Counted from the stretch's first letter, positions 54,733-63,887 are shown. The stretch is DNA of 64,000 bases from Pantoea sp. Lij88 (GCF_030062155.1 NZ_CP118267.1:372001-436000); one strand, 5' to 3'. Notes: generated from the letters alone by a model not told the origin. Numbers and translations: made by a program.

Positions 54733-55185
54733 ATGATAACAGTAGAAAAAGCCGATCCTCGTTCAGCAGAGTCTCAGCTTCTGATAACCAGATTGTCAGA
54801 AGAACTCGCGGCGATTACCGGTAATAGTGGCAAAAGTAACTTCACCATGGATTGTTTGGATGACGAGCGATCGCTCTGGGTACTCGCCAGAAACGACAAG
54901 GGCGATGCAGTAGGATGCGGCGCAATCAGACCCTTAACCGGCGATATTGCTGAACTCAAAAGGATGTATTCAGATCGCAGCTCTCCGGCTATTGGTAGTG
55001 CGTTACTCACTTACCTGGAAAGCGCCGCCTTGAATGTGGGATATAGCCAAATCTGGCTTGAAACGCGCTCGGTGAATCATAAGGCCGTAAATTTCTATCT
55101 GAGAAAGGGTTATGAGCGCATTGAGAATTATGGACCCTACGTCAATCGCAAAGAGGCGGTGTGCTTTGCGAAAAGCCTGAACTGA
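54733..55185 (+). CDS. GNAT-family N-acetyltransferase
   Basis: 150 residues from the ATG at 54733, which has AAGGG at good spacing; the ATG six bases earlier is too close. Acetyl-CoA fold features: AVGCGAIRPLTGDIAELKRM, then SPAIGSALLTYLESAALNVG as the CoA loop, and LETRSVNHKAVNFYLRKGYE. The typical R/Q-x-x-G-x-G/A loop is weak. The substrate is unknown. Confidence 0.82.
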   Translation: MITVEKADPRSAESQLLITRLSEELAAITGNSGKSNFTMDCLDDERSLWVLARNDKGDAVGCGAIRPLTGDIAELKRMYSDRSSPAIGSALLTYLESAALNVGYSQIWLETRSVNHKAVNFYLRKGYERIENYGPYVNRKEAVCFAKSLN

Positions 55186-55189
55186 TCTT

Positions 55190-55612
55190 TATTCAGAGAT
55201 TTTCACGCTGATTAACTGGGCTGCCTCAATCTACCTGTGTGTGCTGGCATGGCAATTCTGGTGCCACCAGCTTCAGGCTATAAACGTTGACCAGAAAGCG
55301 TCAAAACGAGAACTGGCATCAGCCTGGTTTTCAGGGCTGACCATCACGCCAGGGAATCCTAAAACCATCGCGTTCTATCTGGTAATACTGCCTCTGGTTA
55401 TCTCTCTGGATAATGTCTCACTACAGATGTGGGGAGGGATTCTGGTGCCGCTTACAGTAGTCGTCCTTCTAAGTGTTGGCGCAATCTTTATTCTTGCTGC
55501 GCTCAGAATACGCCACCTTCTCACCAGCGAAAAAGCGCAACGGCTCCTTTTCCGTTCAGCCGGTTCCATTATGATGCTTGTCGCGTTTGGAATGGTGATA
55601 AAGACTTTGTGA
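55190..55612 (+). pseudogene. C-terminal half of a LysE/RhtB exporter
   Basis: The frame is open from the GNAT end but LysE similarity starts only at INWAASIYLCVLAWQFW. It continues with SAWFSGLTITPGNPKTIAFY, the family's second-half PKT/NPK motif, and three hydrophobic helices to the stop. The first half with the TPG signature is missing. This is a 5' deletion remnant, probably not functional. Confidence 0.7.
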
Positions 55613-55675
55613 ATGCCAACTCTTGCTGGTCAGAATAGGTTCAGGGGGTGCAATGGTTGCACCCATGTTTAAACA

Positions 55676-56146
55676 TCATTCACAACGCTCTGCAAAACAG
55701 GAATAGCATCCCCGTTTCGCATTATGTATCTGGATATAACTCACCTGTGGATCGTTAAAAAACTGCGCAATGAGGCTTTCAGCAGATTTCCCCTCAACGA
55801 TATCCGCCTCTATCAGAAAGTGTTTCTCGTCAAAGGCCCGCAGTGAAAGAATTCTGCCCTGCATGACTTCAGGCAATTCATTGAGATATATGCCCTGTCG
55901 GGTACATCCCTCCCGGATATAAATCGCATGCGTGCCAAAATAAGGTGTGGCTGCAGGCTGATAGATGTGATTGATCAGGAGAGCGGTTTCGCCGACGGGG
56001 ATATCGCACAAGGAGATACGGTCGGGATAACCCGGATAGCACGCTACCGTTTGTCGTATGGCATTGTGTTTGTTCAGATAGCTTTCGCTCTGTCCAAAAA
56101 GATGAGCAAACGGCTCGGCTTTCAGGCCGGAAATTTTGTAGTTCAT
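55676..56146 (-). CDS. DUF1203-family protein
   Basis: 156 residues. The family pattern is seen from MNYKISGLKAEPFAHLFGQS through CYPGYPDRISLCDIPVGETA, HIYQPAATPYFGTHAIYIRE and the Cys-rich end AKRGCYSCFAERC. AGGGG lies before two adjacent ATGs; 56146 has the better spacing. No function is established for the family. Confidence 0.8.
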   Translation of the reverse strand: MNYKISGLKAEPFAHLFGQSESYLNKHNAIRQTVACYPGYPDRISLCDIPVGETALLINHIYQPAATPYFGTHAIYIREGCTRQGIYLNELPEVMQGRILSLRAFDEKHFLIEADIVEGKSAESLIAQFFNDPQVSYIQIHNAKRGCYSCFAERCE

Positions 56147-56487
56147 CATATCCCCTGTGGTTGTCATCGATACACTGTGAGTCATTACGTTATCGAATAC
56201 CCTCAGGCGTCACTCGCCGTTTTCGGTCAGGGGAATGCCTGGTATGAACCTTAGGTCGTTACAGATGTTGCCTTCATCAGTCACTGAATCTCAAAATACG
56301 CCCATTTCTTCCCACGCAGTCCCAATCCCTCATCGTCACTTCAGAAAAAAAGCGCTGAACTCAACCCCGTTAACGACATGCCCGTCACATAAAATAAAAC
56401 TGATGAATACTTTTCTGTGACAAATAACACAACCTGATTACATCTTCGGGCGGGGAAGCTTTTTTATCGTGATAATGGTTTTACTGA

Positions 56488-56504
56488 GTACATTGATGTT
56501 TTAC
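56488..56504. promoter_or_regulatory. IclR-type operator upstream of the MFS gene
   Basis: GTACATTGATGTTTTAC matches the 17-bp site at 60691 (GTACAATCGTGTTGTAC) at 13 of 17 positions, including both GTACA/TAC ends. It lies 62 bases before the MFS ATG. Confidence 0.55.
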
Positions 56505-56566
56505 AGGGTACAACAATACGCTTTGCGTTTAGCGCGTGAAGTGATGACAAAATTGTGAGGATCATC

Positions 56567-57907
56567 ATGTCTGAAAAACAGCACATCACGACTTTCTCTG
56601 CCGATATCGAGCAGCAGACCGTTAAGAAGGTGGTCTGGCGCATTTTGCCCTTCCTGATTGTTTGTTATCTGATTGCCATTATCGATCGCGGCAACATTGG
56701 TATGGCTTCGTTGCAGATGAACGAAGATCTGGGGTTATCGAAAGCGGTATTTGGTTTTGCGAGCAGTCTGTTTTTCGTCGGTTACTTCCTGTTCGAAGTT
56801 CCCAGCAACCTTGCCATGCAGAAAATTGGCGCAAAAATCTGGATCTCTCGCATCATGGTGTCGTGGGGCATCATCTCGGTCTGTACCGCCTTTGTTGAGA
56901 GCGCCAATACACTCTATGTCCTGCGCTTTTTACTGGGTGCAGCTGAGGCAGGATTTTTCCCTGGCGTGATTCTTTATCTGACGTACTGGATCCCCGGTAA
57001 ATACCGTGCACGTGTTATTGCGACCTTCATGGTGGCTATCCCGGCAGCGAACTTTGTTGGATCGCCCATTTCAGGTCTGATTCTGTCACTGGATGGCTGG
57101 CTGGGCATGCGTGGCTGGCACTGGTTATTCATCCTGGAAGGTGTTCCGGCGGTGATTCTGGGGATTGCGGCCTTCTTCGTATTAAGCAATCGTCCTTCTA
57201 ATGCCAGCTGGTTAAATGAGGAACAAAAAGCGTGGCTGAACGGCACGCTTGAAGCTGAAAATGCGAAGAAGAAAGCGATTGGTCACATCTCTCTCTGGCA
57301 GCTGCTGCGTCACAAACATATCTGGGTGATGGCGCTGATCTATGCAGGTGCGTCTGCGGCTGGCTCAACGCTGAGCGTCTGGTCTCCACAGCTGCTTAAA
57401 TCGTTCGGTCTGGATAACCTGACTACCGGTCTGGTCAATGCCATTCCATATGGTCTGGCATCGATTCTGATGATTGTCTGGGGCAGAAGTTCTGACCGCA
57501 GCGGCGAGCGTCGCTGGCACACCGCGTTAACGCTGTTCCTGATTGCGGGTGGTCTGCTTTCCGCCTTTATCACTAACAGTCTGACCGGCAGCGTTGTGAT
57601 CCTGTCGCTGGTATTGATTGGTGCATACTCAATGAAAGGGCCATTCTGGGCGCTGGCATCGGGATGGATGTCATCCACTACGGCGGCCGCAGGTCTGGCG
57701 GCTATCGGCGCGATGGCAAACCTGATCGGTGGTGGATTGATGGTTAACGTTTACGGCATCATCAATCAGGCAACCGGCAGCCATACGCTGGCCATGCTTC
57801 CACTGGCTGCTCTCTGTGGTGTCGGGGGTATCGCGGTGCTGGTGATGGGTCGTAAAAAAGAGTTGAGCATCGAAGTGGAAAATAACGCTTCGGTAGTCAG
57901 TAAGTAA
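56567..57907 (+). CDS. MFS transporter, anion:cation symporter type
   Basis: 446 residues, twelve membrane helices. Features of the ACS/phthalate permease group: YLIAIIDRGNIGMASLQMNE in the first helix, FVGYFLFEVPSNLAMQKIGA, RFLLGAAEAGFFPGVILYLT and WIPGKYRARV. These carriers import organic acids with protons. The operator shared with the RraA gene links it to the aldolase/dehydrogenase pathway 3 kb away. The start at 56567 follows GAGGATCATC. Confidence 0.88.
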   Translation: MSEKQHITTFSADIEQQTVKKVVWRILPFLIVCYLIAIIDRGNIGMASLQMNEDLGLSKAVFGFASSLFFVGYFLFEVPSNLAMQKIGAKIWISRIMVSWGIISVCTAFVESANTLYVLRFLLGAAEAGFFPGVILYLTYWIPGKYRARVIATFMVAIPAANFVGSPISGLILSLDGWLGMRGWHWLFILEGVPAVILGIAAFFVLSNRPSNASWLNEEQKAWLNGTLEAENAKKKAIGHISLWQLLRHKHIWVMALIYAGASAAGSTLSVWSPQLLKSFGLDNLTTGLVNAIPYGLASILMIVWGRSSDRSGERRWHTALTLFLIAGGLLSAFITNSLTGSVVILSLVLIGAYSMKGPFWALASGWMSSTTAAAGLAAIGAMANLIGGGLMVNVYGIINQATGSHTLAMLPLAALCGVGGIAVLVMGRKKELSIEVENNASVVSK

Positions 57908-57913
57908 TCTCAC

Positions 57914-57943
57914 CTCGCCTGCAGACTGAAGTCAGCAGGCGAG
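57914..57943 (+). terminator. Terminator of the MFS gene
   Basis: CTCGCCTGC-N12-GCAGGCGAG, a perfect 9-bp stem, 7 bases after the stop; the tail TCCTTCC is only mildly T-rich. Confidence 0.6.
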
Positions 57944-58070
57944 TCCTTCCAGGTTATCTTCTCGATGCTGCGAAAGTAAGCTGATTCAGGGTCCGTAGCA
58001 GACCTGTATTACATCCATGCATAATGCCATTCCCCGCTTTGTTATGCAGGCCTGAACTTGTTCTTGCCTG

Positions 58071-58280
58071 TTAACGCCGATCGTTTTTGTCTGCAATCAG
58101 ATAGGTAAGTCCATAAATAACCAGTCCGACTATAAGCAAAAGTAAGGGAACGATAATGCGCATTGCTCCTTCATTAAGCGTGGCTGCCAGAAAAATGCCA
58201 ACCACCATGGCCATCAGGACGAAACCTCCTGATACTTCGGCAATAAGCTTACGGATCATCCTAATAATTTTCGATAGCAT
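58071..58280 (-). CDS. Small two-helix membrane protein overlapping the upstream gene
   Basis: 69 residues from the ATG at 58280: MLSKIIRMIRKLIAEVSGGF then two hydrophobic helices (about 17-34 and 40-61). GAGAG precedes it. It overlaps the end of the 58261 gene by 20 bases in another frame, so the two are co-expressed. No family was recognised; it might serve as a partner or protector of that protein. Confidence 0.55.
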   Translation of the reverse strand: MLSKIIRMIRKLIAEVSGGFVLMAMVVGIFLAATLNEGAMRIIVPLLLLIVGLVIYGLTYLIADKNDRR

Positions 58281-58983
58281 GGATAAACTCTCTGGTTGCA
58301 GAGGGGTTTCTACAGAGCATTTCACCCATTTTAATGAAGTTCTGAAGAGGTTCTTCAAACATAAAATAAAGCATGTCGTAATCGTTAACTCGCAGCTTTC
58401 TCCATAAATCAGGATTTTGCATCTGTAATCTTCGTGATGCTTCACAAGCTCGTGAAATTACTCCCTGAGCAATAACGCCGCCAGTGAGTCCGCCAGTAAG
58501 TCCACGTAATGCCACACGCGAAATAAATGACAGCATAACACCACTTATGACTTTGGAGCCCAGCCAGGAGGAAAGTGACAGCTGGGTTGCTGTACGACTG
58601 GTCATAGACGCTGCACTACCTATGAGTTTGTCATAGACTTTTTGTAGCGCAGGTTCTGGAAGGTATTGCAGCGAATCATTAATAATAATCTGGACGATTT
58701 TAGCAATTTCGTTTCTGTCTTTAAAGGCTTGATAAACAGAACTGTTTACCCTTTTTTCTCCCTGGCATATTGTTACGAAGAGATAAACCGCTATTGATTC
58801 GGCCTCAGTTATAACGCGACATAAAGCGATAAAAGGGCGATATACCGATTTATAAAAAGCGACTGAGCTTAAGCCAGGATAAAAACGAAAAGAAATGGAT
58901 AGTGAGCGAGTCTGAAGCCCGATGTATTTAGTGTGTATTAATAATGTCGTGGTTTTAACGCATAAATAAGCCGACTCAATCAC
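58261..58983 (-). CDS. Hypothetical protein with uncertain start
   Basis: The open frame begins at a GTG that lies inside the terminator hairpin of the upstream genes, so that start is doubtful. A strong CAGGGAGAAAAAAGG Shine-Dalgarno near 58755 precedes VNSSVYQAFKDRNEIAK, which looks like a natural N-terminus, but its first codon is GTA, not a start codon. The later part has Gly/Ala-rich helices (VALRGLTGGLTGGVIAQGVI) and ends FIHAIENY. No family was recognised. Either an unusual start is used or the start codon is lost. Confidence 0.5.
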   Translation of the reverse strand: MIESAYLCVKTTTLLIHTKYIGLQTRSLSISFRFYPGLSSVAFYKSVYRPFIALCRVITEAESIAVYLFVTICQGEKRVNSSVYQAFKDRNEIAKIVQIIINDSLQYLPEPALQKVYDKLIGSAASMTSRTATQLSLSSWLGSKVISGVMLSFISRVALRGLTGGLTGGVIAQGVISRACEASRRLQMQNPDLWRKLRVNDYDMLYFMFEEPLQNFIKMGEMLCRNPSATREFIHAIENY

Positions 58984-59005
58984 ACGTTAGCGTGTTGAGT
59001 CGGCT
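58969..59005 (-). terminator. Terminator of the RraA-dehydrogenase operon
   Basis: AGCCGACTCAA and TTGAGTCGGCT, perfect 11-bp arms, with an inner CACG-TTAG-CGTG; on the minus strand TTATTTAT follows. It lies 17 bases after the dehydrogenase stop. Confidence 0.75.
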
Positions 59006-59021
59006 TCTGGATAAAAGCTGA

Positions 59022-59972
59022 TCAGGCTACCGGCGTTTCTTTTTTTTGCGGTTCCGCGAGTACGTTCAGGATGTTACTCGCCGCAACGGTACCCATCTTC
59101 ACGTAGGAGTTATCGCTGACACCGCCAATGTGTGGCGACAGTATCACGTTCTCCACACTCTGCCAGATATGCGGGGCCGTCAGCGGTTCTGTGGGGAAGC
59201 TGTCCAGTGCGGCCCAGGCCACGGTGCCATTATTGAGTGCTGCTAACAGCGCATCATCATCAATGAGACCGCCGCGTGCGGTGTTCACCAGAATGGCGCC
59301 TTTTTTAAACAACGCCAGTTTTTCCGCGTTAATCATCTGCCGCGTCTGTTCGGTCAGCGGGCAGTGCAGCGAAATGACATCTGAATGCTGCAGCAGATCG
59401 TCAAGTGAGGAGGATTCACACTCATCAGGGAAGGTTTTGGCAAAGGGATCATAGGCGAGCACCTTCATGCCAAAAGCCCGGCCAATGCGGGCAACGCGAC
59501 CACCAATTGCCCCCAGCCCGACCAGTCCCAGCGTTCTGCCTTCCAGCTCGACGGATTTATGGATGGATTTGTCCCAGTATCCCTGGCGCATACGCTGATC
59601 CAGCGTTATCACCGATTTGGCGCAGGCAAGAATCAGCGCCCAGGTATGCTCGGACACGGCCGCTGCATTAGCACCCGGCGCAGACTGCACACTGATATGA
59701 CGTTCCGCCGCGGCTTTTTGATCGATCACGTCGATGCCGCTGCCGTGTTTGGAAATCACGCGCAGAGCAGGCGCGGCATCCATAATGCGGGCGTTGATTT
59801 TTCCGTAGCGGACGATAATCGCCACCGGGTTGTGCTGCTGGCAGAGCCGGAACAGGGTCTCTTCGTCAGGCTGTTTGCCGGCATATACCACGTTGAACGC
59901 ATGCAGCAGGCTGACCGCCTGCGGCGCCAGATCAGCAGCCGTGACCAGAATAACGGGACGTGAAGTTGTCAT
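59022..59972 (-). CDS. D-2-hydroxyacid dehydrogenase
   Basis: 316 residues. NAD-binding GLVGLGAIGGRVARIGRAFG; catalytic Arg in NTARGGLIDD, Glu in DSFPTEP, His in LSPHIGGVSD, all in the family order. It interconverts 2-hydroxy and 2-oxo acids. Its ATG overlaps the RraA stop (TGATG), so both enzymes are made together, and the aldolase may supply or use the 2-oxo acid. Confidence 0.9.
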   Translation of the reverse strand: MTTSRPVILVTAADLAPQAVSLLHAFNVVYAGKQPDEETLFRLCQQHNPVAIIVRYGKINARIMDAAPALRVISKHGSGIDVIDQKAAAERHISVQSAPGANAAAVSEHTWALILACAKSVITLDQRMRQGYWDKSIHKSVELEGRTLGLVGLGAIGGRVARIGRAFGMKVLAYDPFAKTFPDECESSSLDDLLQHSDVISLHCPLTEQTRQMINAEKLALFKKGAILVNTARGGLIDDDALLAALNNGTVAWAALDSFPTEPLTAPHIWQSVENVILSPHIGGVSDNSYVKMGTVAASNILNVLAEPQKKETPVA

Positions 59973-60664
59973 CAGAGTGTCTCCCCATCAGCCAGCATGC
60001 CGGCGGTATGCAGGGCTTTCTCTAACCACGGCGCGCGCAGGTCGCCATCACGAATGGCGGCAATGCGGCCGATCTCGAAATCCAGTTTTTTCTGCGCCAG
60101 TTCGATCAGCGCAGGCACCTCTTCACGCGGCAGAATCACCACGCCATCAATATCACCGATGACAAGATCGCCTGGCTGAATGGCAGCACCCGCGACAGAA
60201 ACTGGGAAGTTAACGCGTCCCGCAACAGACTTGGTGGGGCCGCAGGGGTTCAGACCCGCTGAAAACACCGGGAAGCCGTTTGCGCTCAGTGAATCGGCGT
60301 CACGCACAGCGCCATCAATGATGATACCGGCGATACCGGAGGCGGCAGCCTGAGTCGCCATGATCTCACCAATCAATGCACAGCTGATATCGCCTTTGCC
60401 ATCGACCACAATCACATCGCCAGGTTTAGCAATCGCCAGCGCAACGTGAATAGCCAGGTTATCACCCGGCCGGACTTCAACGGTGATAGCAGGGCCAGCG
60501 ACTTTCATTGTGGAGGAGACCGGTTTAATGCGGCCATGCAGCGTTCCACGACGTCCCGCCACGTCAGCGAGTATCGCTGCCTGATACTGAGCTGCCTGTT
60601 TTACGAGCTCTGGCGCGACACGGATAATGTCGCGATTGATGAAGGTATTCTCTGCATTGGGCAT
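59972..60664 (-). CDS. RraA-family aldolase (4-hydroxy-4-methyl-2-oxoglutarate aldolase-like)
   Basis: 230 residues. The active-site region GEIMATQAAASGIAGIIIDG followed by AVRD holds the catalytic Arg and the metal Asp of class II HMG/CHA aldolases; GDIDGVVILP and GDLVIGD are family hallmarks. Such enzymes cleave 4-hydroxy-2-oxo acids or decarboxylate oxaloacetate. In catabolic clusters with a dehydrogenase it is more likely an enzyme than the RNase E inhibitor RraA. AGAGGA precedes the ATG. Confidence 0.85.
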   Translation of the reverse strand: MPNAENTFINRDIIRVAPELVKQAAQYQAAILADVAGRRGTLHGRIKPVSSTMKVAGPAITVEVRPGDNLAIHVALAIAKPGDVIVVDGKGDISCALIGEIMATQAAASGIAGIIIDGAVRDADSLSANGFPVFSAGLNPCGPTKSVAGRVNFPVSVAGAAIQPGDLVIGDIDGVVILPREEVPALIELAQKKLDFEIGRIAAIRDGDLRAPWLEKALHTAGMLADGETL

Positions 60665-60690
60665 AGATCATTCCTCTGTCGTTTTACCAG

Positions 60691-60707
60691 GTACAATCGT
60701 GTTGTAC
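60691..60707. promoter_or_regulatory. IclR-type operator at the RraA promoter
   Basis: GTACAA-TCGTG-TTGTAC is a perfect 6-bp inverted repeat, 27 bases upstream of the aldolase ATG and between it and the divergent IclR gene. A matching site stands before the MFS gene at 56488. Confidence 0.65.
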
Positions 60708-60837
60708 AATATAAAACTACTATATCTATGTTAATTCCGATCGCACCAGTGTTAAGCGTTCATTTGTGATGTAAATACGATGTGAATCACAAATTGCGCG
60801 GTAAACTGCCTGCCGTCGCACACAGGAGGACGTACCG

Positions 60838-61548
60838 ATGGGGAATGAAGGCGTAATTGCCGTAGAAAAAGCGCTGGCGCTGCTGGATTGTTTCAAACCC
60901 GGCGAGGAGTCGCTGACGCTTACCGCTCTGGCGCAGCTGTCGGGCTATCATAAAACGACGGTTTATCGCCTGATGAACTCACTTGAGCGCATGAACTATG
61001 TGATTCGCCGCGACAATGGCGTTTACACCCTGGGGCCAAGACTGCTTTATCTGGGCAAGCTTTATGAGCAGTCCTTTCATCTGGCGAGTATTGTTCAGCC
61101 TGAACTGCATGCTCTGGCGACCGCGACGGGCGAAAGTGCCTCATGGTATGTGATTGAAAATGAGCAACGACTCTGTCTTTTCAGGGCAGAGCCGTCGGAA
61201 GGATTGCGCGAAACGCGCCTGCCGGGTACCTTCCTGCCGCTGGATAATTCTGCCATCGGACAGGTGCTTCGCTACTGGGGGCTGAACGAACCTCTGTTTG
61301 ATGCCGCACCTGAGCTTCCGCTGTTTACGTCTGGTATGCGCGATCCGCATATCGCGGCGTTCTCTGTACCGGTGTTTGGTGAAAATGACAAACTGATCGC
61401 GGCGCTGGCACTGACCGGGCCAGCATCACGTCTGACGCAGACAACGTGTGACGGTGGGTTGGGTAAACTGATGAAAGAGGTGGCGAGCAGGCTCTCGATT
61501 AAATCAGGCGCACACAAAGTGATGTGCGATAATTTTTATAAAATTTAG
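60838..61548 (+). CDS. IclR-family transcriptional regulator
   Basis: 236 residues. Winged HTH: VEKALALLDCFKPGEESLTL then TALAQLSGYHKTTVYRLMNS; C-terminal GAF-like effector domain with the late FSVPVFGENDKLIAALALTG segment. CAGGAGG precedes the ATG. Divergent from the aldolase operon; probably regulates it and the MFS gene. Confidence 0.9.
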   Translation: MGNEGVIAVEKALALLDCFKPGEESLTLTALAQLSGYHKTTVYRLMNSLERMNYVIRRDNGVYTLGPRLLYLGKLYEQSFHLASIVQPELHALATATGESASWYVIENEQRLCLFRAEPSEGLRETRLPGTFLPLDNSAIGQVLRYWGLNEPLFDAAPELPLFTSGMRDPHIAAFSVPVFGENDKLIAALALTGPASRLTQTTCDGGLGKLMKEVASRLSIKSGAHKVMCDNFYKI

Positions 61549-61654
61549 CGGTCAGCTTAAACACGCCTGCAGCGGGGCTTTTAACGTACGGATCTCACCC
61601 CCGGCGTTAAAAGCCTCGCTCTCTTCATGAAAAAACGCCCACTTTACTGCCTCA

Positions 61655-61673
61655 ACATGAATTTCCTTCATGT
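61655..61673. promoter_or_regulatory. MetR box upstream of mesX
   Basis: ACATGAA-TTTCC-TTCATGT holds a perfect TGAA-N5-TTCA, the known MetR recognition sequence. A weaker TGAA-N5-ATCA follows at about 61678-61690. It lies 157 bases before the mesX ATG. Confidence 0.65.
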
Positions 61674-61829
61674 TCGTTGAAATTTAATCACTTTTTTTCA
61701 ACCCGGTGTTGAGGCATAAAGTAAGAATTGTTAATAACTTTGAGTCATATGAATGCGTGTTAAGGGATATCAATACTGGATAACCCTTAAAGCAACCATT
61801 TATATCAGCGACCAGGATACCCGATAGCG

Positions 61830-62810
61830 ATGAACAACTTAGCCTTTACCCTCAAGCGCATTCGTTTCGACGAAAACTATAATCCTTCGAAAAATACGCG
61901 GGCGACGACTAACTTCGCTAATTTAGCGCGCGGCGAAAAACGTCAGGAAAATCTGCATAACGCCCTGGCGATGATCGACAATCGTTTTAACGCGCTGGCG
62001 CACTGGGACAATCCAAAAAGCGATCGCTATTCTGTTGAACTTGAGATTATTTCTGCTGAGCTGAATCTTCGTCCTGAAAGCAACGACGAGCTGTTCCCGG
62101 CGATTGAAATTCTGAAAACGCATATCGTGGATCATCAAACCGGTCAGCGCATTGAAGGGATTGTCGGCAATAACTTCTCATCCTATGTGCGTGATTATGA
62201 TTTCAGCGTCGTGCTGGCAGAACACAATAAAGGCCAGACAGAATTCAGTCTGCCGGATGATTTTGGTCAGCTGCACGGCAACATTTTTAAAAGCTTCGTC
62301 AACTCAGCCGCCTATAAAGAAAGCTTCAGTAAATCGCCGGTTATCTGCCTGAGCGTGTCGAGCAAAAACACCTACGTGCGCACCGGTAATCATCATCCGG
62401 TACTGGGCATCGAATATCAGCAGGATGCGCCTTCACTGACTGACTTTTACTTCGGAAAAATGGGTCTGAAAGTGCGTTTCTTTATGCCGCAGGGCAGTGT
62501 CGCGCCTCTGGCCTTCTACTTCCATGGCGACCTGCTCAGCGATTACAGCAATCTTGAGCTGATCAGCACCATCAGTACCATGGAGACGTTCCAGAAGATC
62601 TATCGCCCGGAAATTTATAACGCGAATTCTGCAGCCGGACAGTGCTATCAGCCCACGCTGCAGCATCAGGATTATTCATTAACCCGCATTGTTTACGATC
62701 GCGAAGAGCGCAGCCGCCTGGCCGTCGAGCAGGGTAAGTTTACTGAGGCGCATTTCATTAAGCCTAATCAGACACTTCTGGCGCTTTGGTCTGCTGAATT
62801 CGTTCTTTGA
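61830..62810 (+). CDS. mesX: MesX (DUF1852), partner of folate-independent methionine synthase
   Basis: 326 residues matching DUF1852 along its length (FTLKRIRFDENYNPSKNTRA, TTNFANLARGEKRQENL, LNLRPESNDELFPAIEILKT). Members stand next to short MetE-like synthases, and MesX is reported to be needed for MesD activity. No signal peptide. It lies 27 bases before mesD. A MetR box upstream fits methionine control. Confidence 0.88.
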   Translation: MNNLAFTLKRIRFDENYNPSKNTRATTNFANLARGEKRQENLHNALAMIDNRFNALAHWDNPKSDRYSVELEIISAELNLRPESNDELFPAIEILKTHIVDHQTGQRIEGIVGNNFSSYVRDYDFSVVLAEHNKGQTEFSLPDDFGQLHGNIFKSFVNSAAYKESFSKSPVICLSVSSKNTYVRTGNHHPVLGIEYQQDAPSLTDFYFGKMGLKVRFFMPQGSVAPLAFYFHGDLLSDYSNLELISTISTMETFQKIYRPEIYNANSAAGQCYQPTLQHQDYSLTRIVYDREERSRLAVEQGKFTEAHFIKPNQTLLALWSAEFVL

Positions 62811-62837
62811 TTAATTAAAAATAGAAGGTCACCTGCT

Positions 62838-63869
62838 ATGAAAACCTTATTACCGACATCCACTGCTGGCAGCCTGCCTAAACCTTCCTGGATTGCGCAG
62901 CCAGAGGTGCTCTGGTCACCCTGGAAATTGCAGGATGACGAGTTAGTTGACGGCAAAAGAGATGCGCTGCGTCTGTGTCTGGACGATCAGGTTCGCGCCG
63001 GTATTGATATCGTCAGTGATGGCGAGCAGACCCGTCAGCACTTCGTGACGACGTTTATTGAACACCTCAGCGGCGTGGATTTCGAAAAGCGTGAAGTGGT
63101 CCGCATCCGTAATCGTTACGACGCAAGCGTCCCGACCGTGGTGGGTGAAGTCTCACGTCAGAAGCCCGTGTTTGTTGAAGATGCGAAAATTCTGCGCAAG
63201 CTGACCGATCGTCCTATCAAGTGGGCGTTGCCGGGTCCGATGACCATGATCGATACCCTTTATGATAATCACTACAAAAGTCGCGAAAAGCTGGCCTGGG
63301 AATTCGCAAAAATCCTGAATCAGGAAGCCAAAGAGTTAGAAGCAGCGGGCGTGGATATCATTCAGTTTGATGAGCCTGCGTTTAACGTCTTCTTCGATGA
63401 GGTGAATGACTGGGGTATTGCTGCGTTAGAGCGTGCCATCGAAGGTCTGAAGTGTGAAACCGCCGTTCACATCTGCTATGGCTACGGCATTAAGGCGAAT
63501 ACCGACTGGAAGAAAACGCTGGGTACAGAGTGGCGTCAGTATGAGGAGGTGTTCCCAAAACTGCAGCGTTCGGCTATCGATATCGTTTCACTGGAGTGTC
63601 AGAACTCGCGCGTTCCGATGGACCTGATCGAGCTGATTCGCGGTAAAAAAGTGATGGTGGGTGCTATCGACGTGGCAACTCATGAAATTGAGACGCCTGA
63701 AGCAGTGGCAGACACGCTGCGCAAAGCGCTGCAGTTTGTTGATGCTGAAAATCTGTATCCTTCGACCAACTGCGGCATGATCCCGCTGCCGCGTCAGGTA
63801 GCTAACGGCAAACTGCATGCGTTGAGTGCGGGCGCAGAGATTGTCCGCAGAGAGATTCTGGGAAAATAA
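62838..63869 (+). CDS. mesD: MesD, core-MetE methionine synthase
   Basis: 343 residues, the C-terminal catalytic barrel of cobalamin-independent methionine synthase without the N-terminal folate domain of MetE. Visible: TAGSLPKPSWI, SDGEQTRQHFVTTFIEHLSG, ALPGPMTMIDTLYD, IIQFDEPAFNV, VHICYGYG (zinc His and Cys) and STNCGMIPLPR (zinc Cys). It transfers a methyl group to homocysteine from a donor other than polyglutamyl-methyl-folate. It is in an operon with mesX. AGAAGG precedes the ATG. Confidence 0.9.
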   Translation: MKTLLPTSTAGSLPKPSWIAQPEVLWSPWKLQDDELVDGKRDALRLCLDDQVRAGIDIVSDGEQTRQHFVTTFIEHLSGVDFEKREVVRIRNRYDASVPTVVGEVSRQKPVFVEDAKILRKLTDRPIKWALPGPMTMIDTLYDNHYKSREKLAWEFAKILNQEAKELEAAGVDIIQFDEPAFNVFFDEVNDWGIAALERAIEGLKCETAVHICYGYGIKANTDWKKTLGTEWRQYEEVFPKLQRSAIDIVSLECQNSRVPMDLIELIRGKKVMVGAIDVATHEIETPEAVADTLRKALQFVDAENLYPSTNCGMIPLPRQVANGKLHALSAGAEIVRREILGK

Positions 63870-63887
63870 TCTTTTCCTGAGCAGGTA

